DNA from: an uncultured Prevotella sp.
GTDB lineage: Bacteria > Bacteroidota > Bacteroidia > Bacteroidales > Bacteroidaceae
Direction: 5' to 3'
DNA: 64,000 bases
Assembly (NCBI GenBank): GCA_944320195.1
Contig: CALUGP010000001.1
Location: forward strand, 177,361 to 241,360
In this document: positions 8,621 to 16,815 of the stretch, one piece after another
Layout: each line of letters begins with the position of its first letter
Numbering within the stretch: position 1 is the first letter of the stretch
Translations under genes and position numbers: made by a program
The notes under the pieces: generated by a model
Seen by the model: the letters and a program-made list of their open reading frames with translations, nothing else
Databases searched by the model: none
What the model was told of the DNA's origin: nothing

Positions 8621-8715
8621 TTTATGGTTTTACGGTTGTGCGGTTATCTGGTTTTACGGTTGTGTGGCGTCACGGATTGTTTCCTTATGACCTCATAACC
8701 GTAGACCGTATAACC
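8621..8715. repeat. ACGGTT-type intergenic repeat, copy 1
   Basis: TGGTTTTACGGTTGTG occurs twice (8625-8640 and 8649-8664), followed by inverted relatives (ATAACCGTAGACCGTATAACC type, 8695-8715), so the stretch can fold back on itself. A similar stretch lies at 43450-43575. Both separate genes of one minus-strand string. Confidence 0.6.
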
Positions 8716-8724
8716 TCAATTTGT

Positions 8725-9129
8725 TTACTGTTCGCAAAGTTCTGTAAGAACGCCGCATGTTGACTTCGGGTGAAGGAATGCGATGTTCAGGTTCTCGGCG
8801 CCCTTGCGCGGAGCCTTGTCAATGAGGCGCAGGCCTTTGCCCTCGCACTCGGCCAAAGCCTCGGCCACGCCGTCTTCTATGCAGAATGCCACGTGGTGTA
8901 CGCCGTGGTTGCCCTTGTCGAGCCATTTCTGTATGGTGCTCTCCGGAGATGTCGGCTCGAGCAGCTCCAGCTTTACTTCTCCGCATTTCAGGAACGCTGT
9001 CTTTACCTTCTGGTCGGCCACTTCCTCAACGGCGTAGCACTTCAGCCCCAACACATTCTCGAAATAGGGCAGAGCCTCCTCGATGCTCTGTACGGCTATG
9101 CCCAAGTGTTCAATACGTGAAATTTTCAT
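8725..9129 (-). CDS. mce: Methylmalonyl-CoA epimerase
   Basis: A 134-residue glyoxalase-fold enzyme that interconverts the R and S forms of methylmalonyl-CoA. It starts MKISRIEHLGIAVQS, whose His is a metal ligand; other expected ligand regions are VKLELLEP (Glu), GVHHVAFCIED (His) and GVLTELCEQ (Glu at the C-terminus). An upstream in-frame Met would add 13 residues of no family character, so the inner start was chosen. First gene of the minus-strand cluster. Confidence 0.92.
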   Translation of the reverse strand: MKISRIEHLGIAVQSIEEALPYFENVLGLKCYAVEEVADQKVKTAFLKCGEVKLELLEPTSPESTIQKWLDKGNHGVHHVAFCIEDGVAEALAECEGKGLRLIDKAPRKGAENLNIAFLHPKSTCGVLTELCEQ

Positions 9130-9154
9130 ATTATTATAATTTAAAATAATGCTG

Positions 9155-9162
9155 CAAAGATA
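9155..9162 (-). promoter_or_regulatory. -7 element of the methylmalonyl-CoA cluster
   Basis: On the minus strand TATCTTTG matches TAnnTTTG, 25 bases before the epimerase start. No matching -33 box was found. Confidence 0.5.
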
Positions 9163-9260
9163 GTGCAAAATTTCGATTAAGCGAAATAAAAGGAAAATAC
9201 TTTTGCTTTTATGAGCGTGAGAAATTTATTCAAATCGAGTGAAGTGCAAAATAAAAGCGT

Positions 9261-9537
9261 TTCATCCGTAAACCTTTTGGATTAAATACAAGTTCTATTA
9301 ATAACACCATCCAACCTTAATCCAAGCTGTCGGTAACTGTCATTCCGCGCTCCGACGCGGAATCCTGAGAACATCCTATACATCAAACAGTATATGCGGT
9401 ATTTACTGGATTCCGCGTCGGAGCGCGGAATGACAGTTACCGACTGCCAGGATTATGGCAGGATGTATTTGTAAATGAAATAATGTGTCACATTTAATAA
9501 TAGAGCCATATGTCCATCCAAAAGGTTTGCGGATGAA
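9261..9537. repeat. Nested inverted-repeat element (MITE- or REP-like)
   Basis: Inner arms 9329-9365 and 9408-9444 are perfect 37-bp inverted repeats around a 42-base loop. Outer arms 9261-9282 and 9516-9537 are 22-bp inverted repeats with one mismatch. Between them the arms are weakly complementary. Each inner arm also contains its own small palindrome (ATTCCGCG ... CGCGGAAT). No ORF inside. This may be a non-autonomous mobile element or a REP-type palindrome; no target-site duplication could be assigned. Confidence 0.65.
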
Positions 9538-9788
9538 CCATAAAAGCGAATGAAAAGAGTGTAGGCATTGCGTTTTAAGCTGCCGTAGCGGTGGACTATT
9601 GGTGCTTCGGCAAGGTTGCACGGAATGTCATTTTGCCGTCGGTGCCGTGGTTTTGCATGGCAAAGTGTCAATCGTTAAATGTCTTTCTTTCCCGTTCAAA
9701 TAGATGAAAAGAGATCGCAAAATGGCTGTTTGTCGGGCTGAAAACAGTGGTTGTCGCCGTGAAACATGGCCTGTTGGGTGGCAAGACA

Positions 9789-9902
9789 TGGCCTTTTGCA
9801 GCTCAAAAGGCCGTCTTTGAGAGTGGCAAGTGGGGCCTTTACCGATGATAAAGACCGTCTTTGCCACCGGTAAAGTGCCTCCAAAAGATGGTAAAAACGC
9901 CA
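9789..9902. repeat. GGCCGTC-type intergenic repeats, locus A
   Basis: Several units related to AAAAGGCCGTCTTT, including the inverted pair GGCCTTTTGCAGCTC/AAAAGGCC, AAAGACCGTCTTTG and variants. The same family recurs at 13961, 28701, 47621 and 57616. Confidence 0.55.
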
Positions 9903-10209
9903 TTCCCTGTTGCACACTTCGGTGTAGCTGGCCGTAACATGCAACGTGACAGCGTGTTGCGTTTGCACACTTCTCCTTGCATTGTTTCTGCCCGAAGCAG
10001 GAAGATTTTGCGCCGTGGTCGTTCTCAGTGTTAAATGAATGGCCAGAAGGAAAGCAAATCTTTTGTTTTTATTGCATTCTGTCAGCGTCTTCGCGCCCTT
10101 TCCCTTGGCAAGGGTGGAACTGCCAATGGTCGGCCAAACGCGCTTTTTGTTTGGACGTTGCGCCTGGTCTTCGCCAGTGTCATGGCTTGGGCTGATTTGC
10201 GGCCGTTGG

Positions 10210-10260
10210 CCGGCGCTGTTGGCGTAAGCGCCGGTCGTAGGCCTTTCGAGGCCTTGTTTT
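10210..10260 (+). terminator. Orphan double hairpin ending in a T-rich tail
   Basis: CCGGCGCT/AGCGCCGG (10210-10234) is followed by AGGCCT-TTCG-AGGCCT (10239-10254) and TGTTTT. The second hairpin has a stable UUCG loop. No gene that it would end is visible upstream. Confidence 0.5.
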
Positions 10261-10345
10261 AAGGCTCAACATACATTATTGAAAATGACAAAAGGAACTT
10301 TAAATGATGAATTTCTTGTAAAACGAAAGATTTTTCCGCTATAAT

Positions 10346-10376
10346 TTTGTTGGTTGTCAGCAATTCGCTATATTTG
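10346..10376 (+). promoter_or_regulatory. Promoter of the trp operon
   Basis: TTTG at 10346-10349, exactly 19 bases, then TATATTTG at 10369-10376. It is a near-consensus Bacteroidetes promoter and lies 26 bases before the leader peptide start. Confidence 0.85.
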
Positions 10377-10402
10377 CAAACGAAATATCAAACAACGTGA
10401 TT

Positions 10403-10459
10403 ATGAAGAATATGTTTTTCGCATGGTGGTGGCGTTACTCAAGATTCAAAAGGTCGTGA
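10403..10459 (+). CDS. trpL: trp operon leader peptide with three Trp codons in a row
   Basis: An 18-codon ORF encoding MKNMFFAWWWRYSRFKRS. It lies between a near-consensus promoter and a terminator hairpin (10497-10536) ahead of a complete trp operon. The TGGTGGTGG run at codons 8-10 is just what a ribosome-mediated attenuator needs: when Trp-tRNA is scarce the ribosome stalls there and the downstream hairpin should not form. CGTTACTCA overlapping the end of the Trp run can pair with TGAGTTACG around the stop codon. I could not settle the antiterminator pairing by eye. There is no trpL sequence similarity beyond the Trp run; the call rests on position and design. Confidence 0.85.
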   Translation: MKNMFFAWWWRYSRFKRS

Positions 10460-10496
10460 GTTACGGAGCCGTGTGAAAAATTCTGATATCAACTGA

Positions 10497-10536
10497 AGCG
10501 GGCTTGTCGTTCTTACGGCAAGCCCGCTTTGTTTTT
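10497..10536 (+). terminator. Attenuator terminator of the trp operon
   Basis: AGCGGGCTTG (10497-10506) pairs perfectly with CAAGCCCGCT (10519-10528), then TTGTTTTT. It sits 37 bases after the leader-peptide stop and 59 bases before trpD, so it can only regulate, not end, the operon. Confidence 0.88.
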
Positions 10537-10595
10537 GCTGTATTCCCAGTAACGTTTTCCGTTAAAAAATCTTCAATAATAGGTAATTTAAAATC

Positions 10596-11606
10596 ATGAC
10601 ATGTATGGAAGCAAGAGACATTTTGCGTAAGATGCTTGACCACGATACCTTCACACGCGGCGAAATGCACGCCGCTTTGGTGGGAATAGCCAATGGCGAG
10701 TATCCCGTGGAACAGGTAACGTCGTTGCTCACCGGGTTGCAGATGCGCGGTGTGACGGTAGACGAACTGCTTGGTTTCCGTGACGGAATATTGGAAACTG
10801 GCGTTTCAGCCAAGCTGGACTGCGACCGCTACATCGACGTTGTCGGCACCGGCGGCGACCGGAAAAACACGTTCAACATTTCGACGTGTGCCTGTTTCGT
10901 CATTGCCGGAGCCGGATACAAAGTCGCAAAGCACGGCAATTACGCCTCGACATCCACCAGTGGGGCCTCAAATGTAATAGAGGCGCACGACGTGAAGTTC
11001 ACCGACGACATTGACCGGCTTAACCGTTCGATCAACGAGTGTGGCATTGTGTATCTTCATGCGCAGCTGTTCGCCCTGGCCATGAAGTCCGTAGGCCACA
11101 TCCGCAAGGCATTGCAGTTTCCCACGTGCTTCAACCTTCTTGGCCCGATTGTCAATCCCTCTCAGCCCGAATGCCAGTTGCTCGGCGTGGCGGATCTCAA
11201 CCAGATGCGCCTTTACGGCAATGTTTACCGCAGGCTGGGGATAGATTTCGGCATTGTGAACAGTCTTGACGGATATGATGAAATATCGCTTACAGGCTGC
11301 TTCAAGGTGTCAACCAACCGGTATGAACGGATATTTCATCCTTCAGACATCGGCTTTGACACGGTCGACCCGTCAAGTCTGCAAGGCGGAACGACCGTGG
11401 AAGATGCAAAGGAAATATTCGACAGCGTGCTTGAGAACAGGGCCTTGGCCGACAGGAAAAACGTTGTTTTGGCAAACGCCGCTTTCGGAATACAGGTGGC
11501 AGACCGGTCCAAGACCATAGAAGAAGCCGTCGACATGGCTCGCCGTTCGCTAGAAAGTGGGCGTGCTCTGGATGTGTTCAGGAAATTTGTGGAAATAAAC
11601 TCATGA
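10596..11606 (+). CDS. trpD: Anthranilate phosphoribosyltransferase TrpD
   Basis: A 336-residue enzyme that joins anthranilate to PRPP, second step of Trp synthesis from chorismate. VDVVGTGGDRKNTFNIST (about residues 78-95) is the PRPP-binding glycine loop; KHGNYASTSTSGASNVIEA and the FPTCFNLLGPIVNPSQP stretch bind PRPP and anthranilate (KHGNR is usual, here KHGNY). The fourth codon is also ATG and may be the real start. First structural gene of the operon, 18 bases before the trpC/F fusion. Confidence 0.94.
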   Translation: MTCMEARDILRKMLDHDTFTRGEMHAALVGIANGEYPVEQVTSLLTGLQMRGVTVDELLGFRDGILETGVSAKLDCDRYIDVVGTGGDRKNTFNISTCACFVIAGAGYKVAKHGNYASTSTSGASNVIEAHDVKFTDDIDRLNRSINECGIVYLHAQLFALAMKSVGHIRKALQFPTCFNLLGPIVNPSQPECQLLGVADLNQMRLYGNVYRRLGIDFGIVNSLDGYDEISLTGCFKVSTNRYERIFHPSDIGFDTVDPSSLQGGTTVEDAKEIFDSVLENRALADRKNVVLANAAFGIQVADRSKTIEEAVDMARRSLESGRALDVFRKFVEINS

Positions 11607-11624
11607 CCTTTCGGCCGTGCGATA

Positions 11625-13127
11625 ATGTTGGAAATGATGAAAGACATTCTTAATGAAATAGTTTCATGCAAACGCATTGAGATGGAACGAATGAAAGAAG
11701 TGTTGCCTGAAAGGCTTTTGCGTGCCGAAGTCGAGCGCCTTGGTGATGACCGCTTGCCGTCGCTCAGTTCGGCGTTGATGCGTTCGGCTACGGGCATAAT
11801 CGCCGAGTTCAAGCGCCGTTCGCCGTCAAAGGGCTGGATAAACGAGGCGGCAACGGCCGTCAACGTGCCGTTGGAATACCAGCGTAACGGAGCCGCGGCG
11901 ATAAGCATATTGACCGATGAGACATTCTTCGGCGGAGCCGACAGCTTCGTTGCTGAGGCCCGCGAGTCGGGAGTTGCGCTTCCGATACTTTACAAAAACT
12001 TCATCGTCGACGAGTATCAGCTGTTCCAGGCGCGTCTGTGCGGCGCTTCCGCCGTGCTCCTCATAGCGTCAGTATTGGACATGCAGGAGTGCCGCCGGCT
12101 TATGGCCGTAGCCCGTGAGCTGGGCATGGAGGTGTTGCTGGAAGTTCACGGAGAGGACGAACTCAGCCATGCCGGGCTTATGCCCGACGTTTGCGGCGTA
12201 AACAACCGCAACCTTGGCACGTTTGTTACAGATGTGGACAACTCATTCCGGCTGGTTTCCCATTTGCCTGAAGGGATGTGCAAGGTCAGCGAGAGTGGGA
12301 TATCTGCCCCTGGTACAATAGTTTCGTTGCGCTGTGCCGGCTTTAACGGGTTTCTTATAGGAGAGAGTTTCATGAAGGCAGAACGTCCCGGAGATGAGTT
12401 GGCACGCTATGTAAAGCAGGTAGAGACGCTGGAAAGAGAACATGCCGGGACTCCTTTTTATATAAAGGTGTGCGGCTTGCGAGCCCCTGGCAACGTTGGT
12501 GAGGTGGCCTCGTTGGGCGTAGACATGCTTGGCTTTATCTTCCATGAAGGCAGCCGCAGGCACGTGTCGCCGGCTCAGCTGGAAGCATTGCGCGCCGATG
12601 CGGCCTGTGAGCCGTGTGCCGGGCGACGGCCGCTCAAGGTGGGGGTGTTTGTCGATGCGCGGCAAAATGAAATTGTTTCGGCCGTCAAGACGTATGGACT
12701 GGACTGTGTGCAGATGCACGGCAACGAGAGTGTAGGGCGTCTTGCTGGATTGCGCAATGCGCTGGATGCGGAGGCGAAGCGCGGCGTAAGGATAATCAAG
12801 GCGCTTGGCATCGCCACACGCGAGGATGTGATGCAAGGCTCGGCTTATGCCGGTGTGGCCGACATGCTGCTCTTTGACACCAAGGGCGAAGCCGCGGGAG
12901 GCAACGGCAAAAGGTTCGACTGGAGTCTGCTGGATGCGTATGACGGTCCTCTGCCGTTCCTCCTTAGCGGAGGAATAGGTCCTGAATGCGTGGCCGACAT
13001 AGCCGCCGTTAACCATCCCAGGCTGGCCGGAATAGATTTGAACAGCCGCTTTGAGACCGCTCCCGGAGTGAAAGACGTTGAGGCGTTGGCACGCTTCATC
13101 GACGAGATAAAGTCATTAAGAAAATAA
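11625..13127 (+). CDS. trpCF: Fused indole-3-glycerol phosphate synthase / phosphoribosylanthranilate isomerase
   Basis: A 500-residue bifunctional protein with two TIM barrels. TrpC occupies about residues 1-258 (IIAEFKRRSPSKGWI, ISILTDETFFGG, LYKNFIVDEYQ, VCGVNNRNL, SESGI, GFLIGESFM). TrpF occupies about 275-500, with the catalytic Cys in YIKVCGLR, Asp in LLFDTKGEA and the phosphate loop LLSGGIGPE, ending GIDLNSRFETAPGVKD. It catalyses two successive steps, isomerisation then ring closure to indole-glycerol phosphate. Many Bacteroidales have these as separate genes. Starts at codon 1, 4 or 5 are all possible. Confidence 0.95.
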   Translation: MLEMMKDILNEIVSCKRIEMERMKEVLPERLLRAEVERLGDDRLPSLSSALMRSATGIIAEFKRRSPSKGWINEAATAVNVPLEYQRNGAAAISILTDETFFGGADSFVAEARESGVALPILYKNFIVDEYQLFQARLCGASAVLLIASVLDMQECRRLMAVARELGMEVLLEVHGEDELSHAGLMPDVCGVNNRNLGTFVTDVDNSFRLVSHLPEGMCKVSESGISAPGTIVSLRCAGFNGFLIGESFMKAERPGDELARYVKQVETLEREHAGTPFYIKVCGLRAPGNVGEVASLGVDMLGFIFHEGSRRHVSPAQLEALRADAACEPCAGRRPLKVGVFVDARQNEIVSAVKTYGLDCVQMHGNESVGRLAGLRNALDAEAKRGVRIIKALGIATREDVMQGSAYAGVADMLLFDTKGEAAGGNGKRFDWSLLDAYDGPLPFLLSGGIGPECVADIAAVNHPRLAGIDLNSRFETAPGVKDVEALARFIDEIKSLRK

Positions 13128-13140
13128 AAACAATTACGAT

Positions 13141-13917
13141 ATGAACAAGATAAACGAATTATTTGCCGTCCGCAACAGCCGCAAGCTGTTCTCGCTTTAC
13201 TTCTGCGCCGGATGTCCTACGCTTGAAAGTACGGCTGACGTGATAACCACTCTCTGCCGCTGCGGTGTGGACATGATAGAGGTAGGCATACCGTTCAGCG
13301 ACCCGTTGGCCGACGGCCCCGTCATCCAGAGTGCCGCTACGACGGCTCTAAGGAATGGCATGACGCTTAAAAAACTGTTCTCTCAGCTTGACGGGATAAA
13401 GCGTGAGGTTGACATTCCGCTGGTGCTCATGGGGTATTTGAATGTAATCATGCACTATGGTTACGAAGAATTTTTCAGGAGTTGCAGGCAGTGTGGTGTG
13501 TCAGGCGCGATAATTCCCGATTTGCCTTTCGACGATTACCTCGCCGATGTGAAGCCTGTAGCCGACAAGTACGACATTCGTGTGATAATGATGATTACTC
13601 CGGAAACGAGCGAAGAGCGCATACGGCTTATCGACAGCATGACAGACGGCTTTGTCTACATGGTCTCTTCTGCAGGAACAACGGGTGTGCAGACTGAGTT
13701 TGACGATGAAAAAGAGGCTTATTTCAAGCGTATAAGCGACATGCGTCTGCACAATCCGCGCATGATAGGCTTCGGAATATCAAACCGACAGACACTGGAA
13801 TGCGCGCGTGCCCATGCCGACGGCACGATAATAGGCAGCAAGTTCGTCTCTTTGCTGAACGACGAGGGCGATGCCGGCAAGGCTCTTGACAGGCTGGTTG
13901 AAGACTTGCGTGGATAA
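13141..13917 (+). CDS. trpA: Tryptophan synthase alpha subunit TrpA
   Basis: A 258-residue TIM-barrel enzyme that splits indole-glycerol phosphate to indole and glyceraldehyde 3-phosphate. The catalytic Glu and Asp are in MIEVGIPFSDPLADGPVIQ (around residues 47-60); VLMGYLNV, GAIIPDLPFDDY, YMVSSAGTTG and the phosphate-binding GFGISNRQT and GTIIGSKFV regions are all present. It starts 13 bases after the trpC/F stop. A 225-base gap with repeats separates it from its partner trpB. Confidence 0.95.
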   Translation: MNKINELFAVRNSRKLFSLYFCAGCPTLESTADVITTLCRCGVDMIEVGIPFSDPLADGPVIQSAATTALRNGMTLKKLFSQLDGIKREVDIPLVLMGYLNVIMHYGYEEFFRSCRQCGVSGAIIPDLPFDDYLADVKPVADKYDIRVIMMITPETSEERIRLIDSMTDGFVYMVSSAGTTGVQTEFDDEKEAYFKRISDMRLHNPRMIGFGISNRQTLECARAHADGTIIGSKFVSLLNDEGDAGKALDRLVEDLRG

Positions 13918-13960
13918 GACCTGTACCGGCGGACGGGACGGCTTACGGCATGGGCTTTTC

Positions 13961-14040
13961 CAAAAGGCCGTCAATCGTCTTGCAAAAGGCCGTCTTTTAG
14001 CGCCTAAAAGGGCATCTTTCGTAAGGTAAAAGACGGCATT
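13961..14040. repeat. GGCCGTC-type intergenic repeats, locus B (inside the trp operon)
   Basis: Contains CAAAAGGCCGTC, GCAAAAGGCCGTCTTTTAGC, its near-complement CCTAAAAGGGCATCTTT and GTAAAAGACGGCATTT. Spacing between units is about 20-26 bases. It lies in the only large gap of the trp operon, between trpA and trpB. Confidence 0.6.
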
Positions 14041-14142
14041 TGGGAAACACGTTGGTTTTCAACGCTTTAGCTGTGGACTGTTTGCACTGTTCTGATTGTG
14101 TACAGACTATGTGCTGTTTTCAAAATAATTAAATGTAAGGAA

Positions 14143-15360
14143 ATGATGGAACATTCTTATTTGATGCCCCAAAAGGGCTTTTACGGAGAGTTCGGCGGAG
14201 CCTATGTGCCCGAGATACTCCACAAGTGTGTGCACGACTTGCAGGAGACGTATTTGCCGATTATAGGGAGTGAAAGCTTCAGGCGCGAATATCGCGGCCT
14301 CTTGAAAGACTATGTGGGACGCCCCTCGCCCTTGTATTTCGCGCGCCGCATGAGCGAGAAATACGGCTGCCGTCTGTACCTGAAGCGTGAAGACCTTAAC
14401 CACACCGGGGCGCACAAGATAAACAACGCCATAGGGCAGGCCCTTCTTGCGCGGCGCATGGGCAAGTCGCATGTGATAGCCGAAACAGGCGCGGGGCAGC
14501 ACGGCGTGGCTACGGCTACTGCATGTGCGCTTTTAGGCATGGACTGCAAGGTGTTCATGGGCAAGACAGACATGGACCGACAGCGCTCGAATGTTGAGCG
14601 TATGCGCATGTTGGGGGCAGAGGTCTGTCCGGTAACTACTGGCAACATGACGTTGAGCGATGCCTGTTCGGCTGCAATACGCTATTGGTGCAGCCATCCT
14701 TCAGACACGTATTACGTGGTAGGCTCGACCATGGGTCCCCATCCTTATCCCGACCTCGTGGCGCGTATGCAGAGCGTAATATCGGAAGAATTGAAGTGGC
14801 AGTTGGTTGAAAAGACCGGCCGCGACTATCCCGATTGCCTCATTGCCTGCATCGGCGGAGGCTCTAATGCGGCCGGAACAATTTATCATTATGCCGACAA
14901 CGACCGTGTGCGCATCGTTCTTGCCGAAGCGGGAGGCCGCGGAGTAAATAGCGGACATACTGCAGCCACGCTGCATTGCGGGTCTGTAGGCATACTGCAC
15001 GGTGCCCGTATGCTGGTGATGCAGACGCCTGACGGTCAGATAGAAGAGGCCTTCTCCGTTTCCGCCGGTCTCGACTATCCCGGCGTAGGGCCGATGCACT
15101 GCAACATGGCGGCAAAAGGGCGCAGCGAGGTCTTGGCCATAAACGATGACGAGGCCATACGTGCCGGATATGAACTGACGCGGCTTGAAGGCATAATACC
15201 GGCAATAGAAAGTGCCCATGCATTGGCTGCATTGAATAAACTGAAGTTCGGTGCCGATGACATTGTCGTACTGACATTGAGCGGCAGGGGAGGCAAGGAC
15301 GTGGAGACGTACCTTGATTTCAACCTGTATGTGGACGGACATGATGATGATTGTGAATAA
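14143..15360 (+). CDS. trpB: Tryptophan synthase beta subunit TrpB
   Basis: A 405-residue PLP enzyme that condenses indole with serine. GFYGEFGGAYVPEIL is the standard N-terminus, LKREDLNHTGAHKINNA holds the PLP lysine, ETGAGQHGVATA the substrate carboxylate loop, and CIGGGSNAAGTIY the phosphate loop. The frame is open upstream to 14098, but the ATG at 14143, preceded by TAAGGAA, gives the normal N-terminus. It is the first gene after the repeat-bearing gap and precedes trpE by 21 bases. Confidence 0.95.
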   Translation: MMEHSYLMPQKGFYGEFGGAYVPEILHKCVHDLQETYLPIIGSESFRREYRGLLKDYVGRPSPLYFARRMSEKYGCRLYLKREDLNHTGAHKINNAIGQALLARRMGKSHVIAETGAGQHGVATATACALLGMDCKVFMGKTDMDRQRSNVERMRMLGAEVCPVTTGNMTLSDACSAAIRYWCSHPSDTYYVVGSTMGPHPYPDLVARMQSVISEELKWQLVEKTGRDYPDCLIACIGGGSNAAGTIYHYADNDRVRIVLAEAGGRGVNSGHTAATLHCGSVGILHGARMLVMQTPDGQIEEAFSVSAGLDYPGVGPMHCNMAAKGRSEVLAINDDEAIRAGYELTRLEGIIPAIESAHALAALNKLKFGADDIVVLTLSGRGGKDVETYLDFNLYVDGHDDDCE

Positions 15361-15381
15361 ACAAATTAATGACAGATAATT

Positions 15382-16794
15382 ATGAAGAATGTTAGATTCA
15401 AGTTTACTGCAGTGGGGCGCACGGCTCTTGCCGACCTGTTCACACCGGTAAGCGTGTATATGAGGCTGCGCGACACAAGTCCGCAAAGCGTGCTTTTGGA
15501 ATGCTCCGATTATCACGACCGCGCAAGCAGCCGCTCTTTTGTTTGCATTAATCCGATAGGCGGAGTCTCGGTTAGGCGGGGGAAGGTGGAGCGCACGTAT
15601 CCAGACGGTACGTCAGATACGGCGGAAATATCGCCGGAATATACTTGCGGCATGGCCATAAACGACTTTTTGTCCGCTTTTGGCGTAAGCGGCGACCTGT
15701 CACGGTGGTGCGGACTGTATGGCTACACGTCGTTCAACGCCGTGAGATATTTAGAGAACATAGATGTCAAGGACAACGGAGCAGGCAATAATGACGCGCC
15801 GGATATCTGTTATCAGTTGTTCCGTGACGTAATTGTCTTCGATCATTTTGACGGCAAAATGACACTTGTTACGCTTGCAGAGGATGGGGAAGACGTTTCA
15901 GGACGAATGGATCGGCTTATGCTGAAGCTTGCCAGAGGCAATGTGAACGTGTATCCGTTCAGCCGCGTAGGCGGCGTTACGTCGCCGCTTACAGACGCAC
16001 AGCACAAGGCTAACATACGCCGCGGAATAGCCCATTGCATGCGCGGAGATGTTTTCCAGGTGGTTCTTTCACGCCGTTTCGTGCAGAAATACGAGGGCGA
16101 TGACTTTGCTTTGTACCGCGCTTTGCGCAGCATCAATCCGTCGCCTTACCTGTTTTATTTTGACTTCGGCGGTTTCCGCCTGTTGGGAAGCAGCCCTGAG
16201 ACACACTGCCGCGTGGAAAACCGCCGTGCCTTCATCGACCCTATAGCCGGAACGACGCGTCGCACAGGTGAACCTTCGGCCGACAAGAAAGCCGCTGAGA
16301 CGTTGAAAAACGACCCGAAAGAGAACGCCGAACACGTGATGCTGGTTGACCTGGCTCGCAACGACCTGAGCCGCAATTGTCATGACGTGAGAGTTGACCT
16401 GTATAAAGACGTGCAGTATTATAGCCACGTAATCCATCTGGTAAGCCGCGTAAGCGGTGAACTTGACGATGGAGCCGACCCGGTAAAGGCTTTTATGGAC
16501 ACGTTTCCGGCCGGCACGCTCAGCGGCGCGCCAAAGGTAAGGGCGATGCAGATAATAAGCGAACTGGAGCCGCATTGCCGTGGGGCATACGGCGGATGTG
16601 TGGGGTATATAGGTCTTTCCGGAGAATTGAACCAGGCCATAACCATACGTACATTCGTCAGCCGCAACGGCGAGTTGTGGATGCAGGCCGGTGGAGGCAT
16701 TGTCGCGGCAAGCGACGAAGAACGTGAACTGCAGGAGGTGAACAACAAGCTTGGCGCTTTGCGCAAGGCGGTTGAGATGGCCGAAAGGATATGA
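15382..16794 (+). CDS. trpE: Anthranilate synthase component I TrpE
   Basis: A 470-residue chorismate-using enzyme that makes anthranilate with ammonia from TrpG. The C-terminal catalytic domain shows FQVVLSRRF, SPETHCRVENRR, PIAGTTRRTGEPS, LVDLARNDLSRN, FPAGTLSGAPKVRAM and GAYGGCVGYIG. In the N-terminal domain the tryptophan feedback motif LLES reads LLEC (Cys41). In enteric TrpE the Ser of this motif is needed for feedback inhibition, so regulation may differ here. Neighbours trpB and trpG are 21 bases away on each side. Confidence 0.95.
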   Translation: MKNVRFKFTAVGRTALADLFTPVSVYMRLRDTSPQSVLLECSDYHDRASSRSFVCINPIGGVSVRRGKVERTYPDGTSDTAEISPEYTCGMAINDFLSAFGVSGDLSRWCGLYGYTSFNAVRYLENIDVKDNGAGNNDAPDICYQLFRDVIVFDHFDGKMTLVTLAEDGEDVSGRMDRLMLKLARGNVNVYPFSRVGGVTSPLTDAQHKANIRRGIAHCMRGDVFQVVLSRRFVQKYEGDDFALYRALRSINPSPYLFYFDFGGFRLLGSSPETHCRVENRRAFIDPIAGTTRRTGEPSADKKAAETLKNDPKENAEHVMLVDLARNDLSRNCHDVRVDLYKDVQYYSHVIHLVSRVSGELDDGADPVKAFMDTFPAGTLSGAPKVRAMQIISELEPHCRGAYGGCVGYIGLSGELNQAITIRTFVSRNGELWMQAGGGIVAASDEERELQEVNNKLGALRKAVEMAERI

Positions 16795-16815
16795 TACGTT
16801 TCATCAAAACAACAT

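Larger units (their letters stand above)
9538..10345. other. Gene-free stretch upstream of the trp promoter
   Basis: No credible protein gene: the open frames lack motifs and have abnormal composition. It holds the GGCCGTC-type repeats (9789-9902), two adjacent hairpins (10210-10260) and AT-rich DNA leading into the trp promoter. Confidence 0.6.

Noticed and set aside
9977-10195. 72-residue ORF on the plus strand upstream of the trp promoter
   Set aside because: Odd composition rich in Cys, Phe and Trp, no motif, no promoter, overlaps other open frames in repeat-bearing DNA.
12243-13016. 257-residue ORF antisense to trpCF
   Set aside because: Lies over the conserved fusion gene and shows no motif.
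14701-15516. 271-residue ORF antisense to trpB
   Set aside because: Shadow frame over a fully recognised gene; residue make-up is not protein-like.
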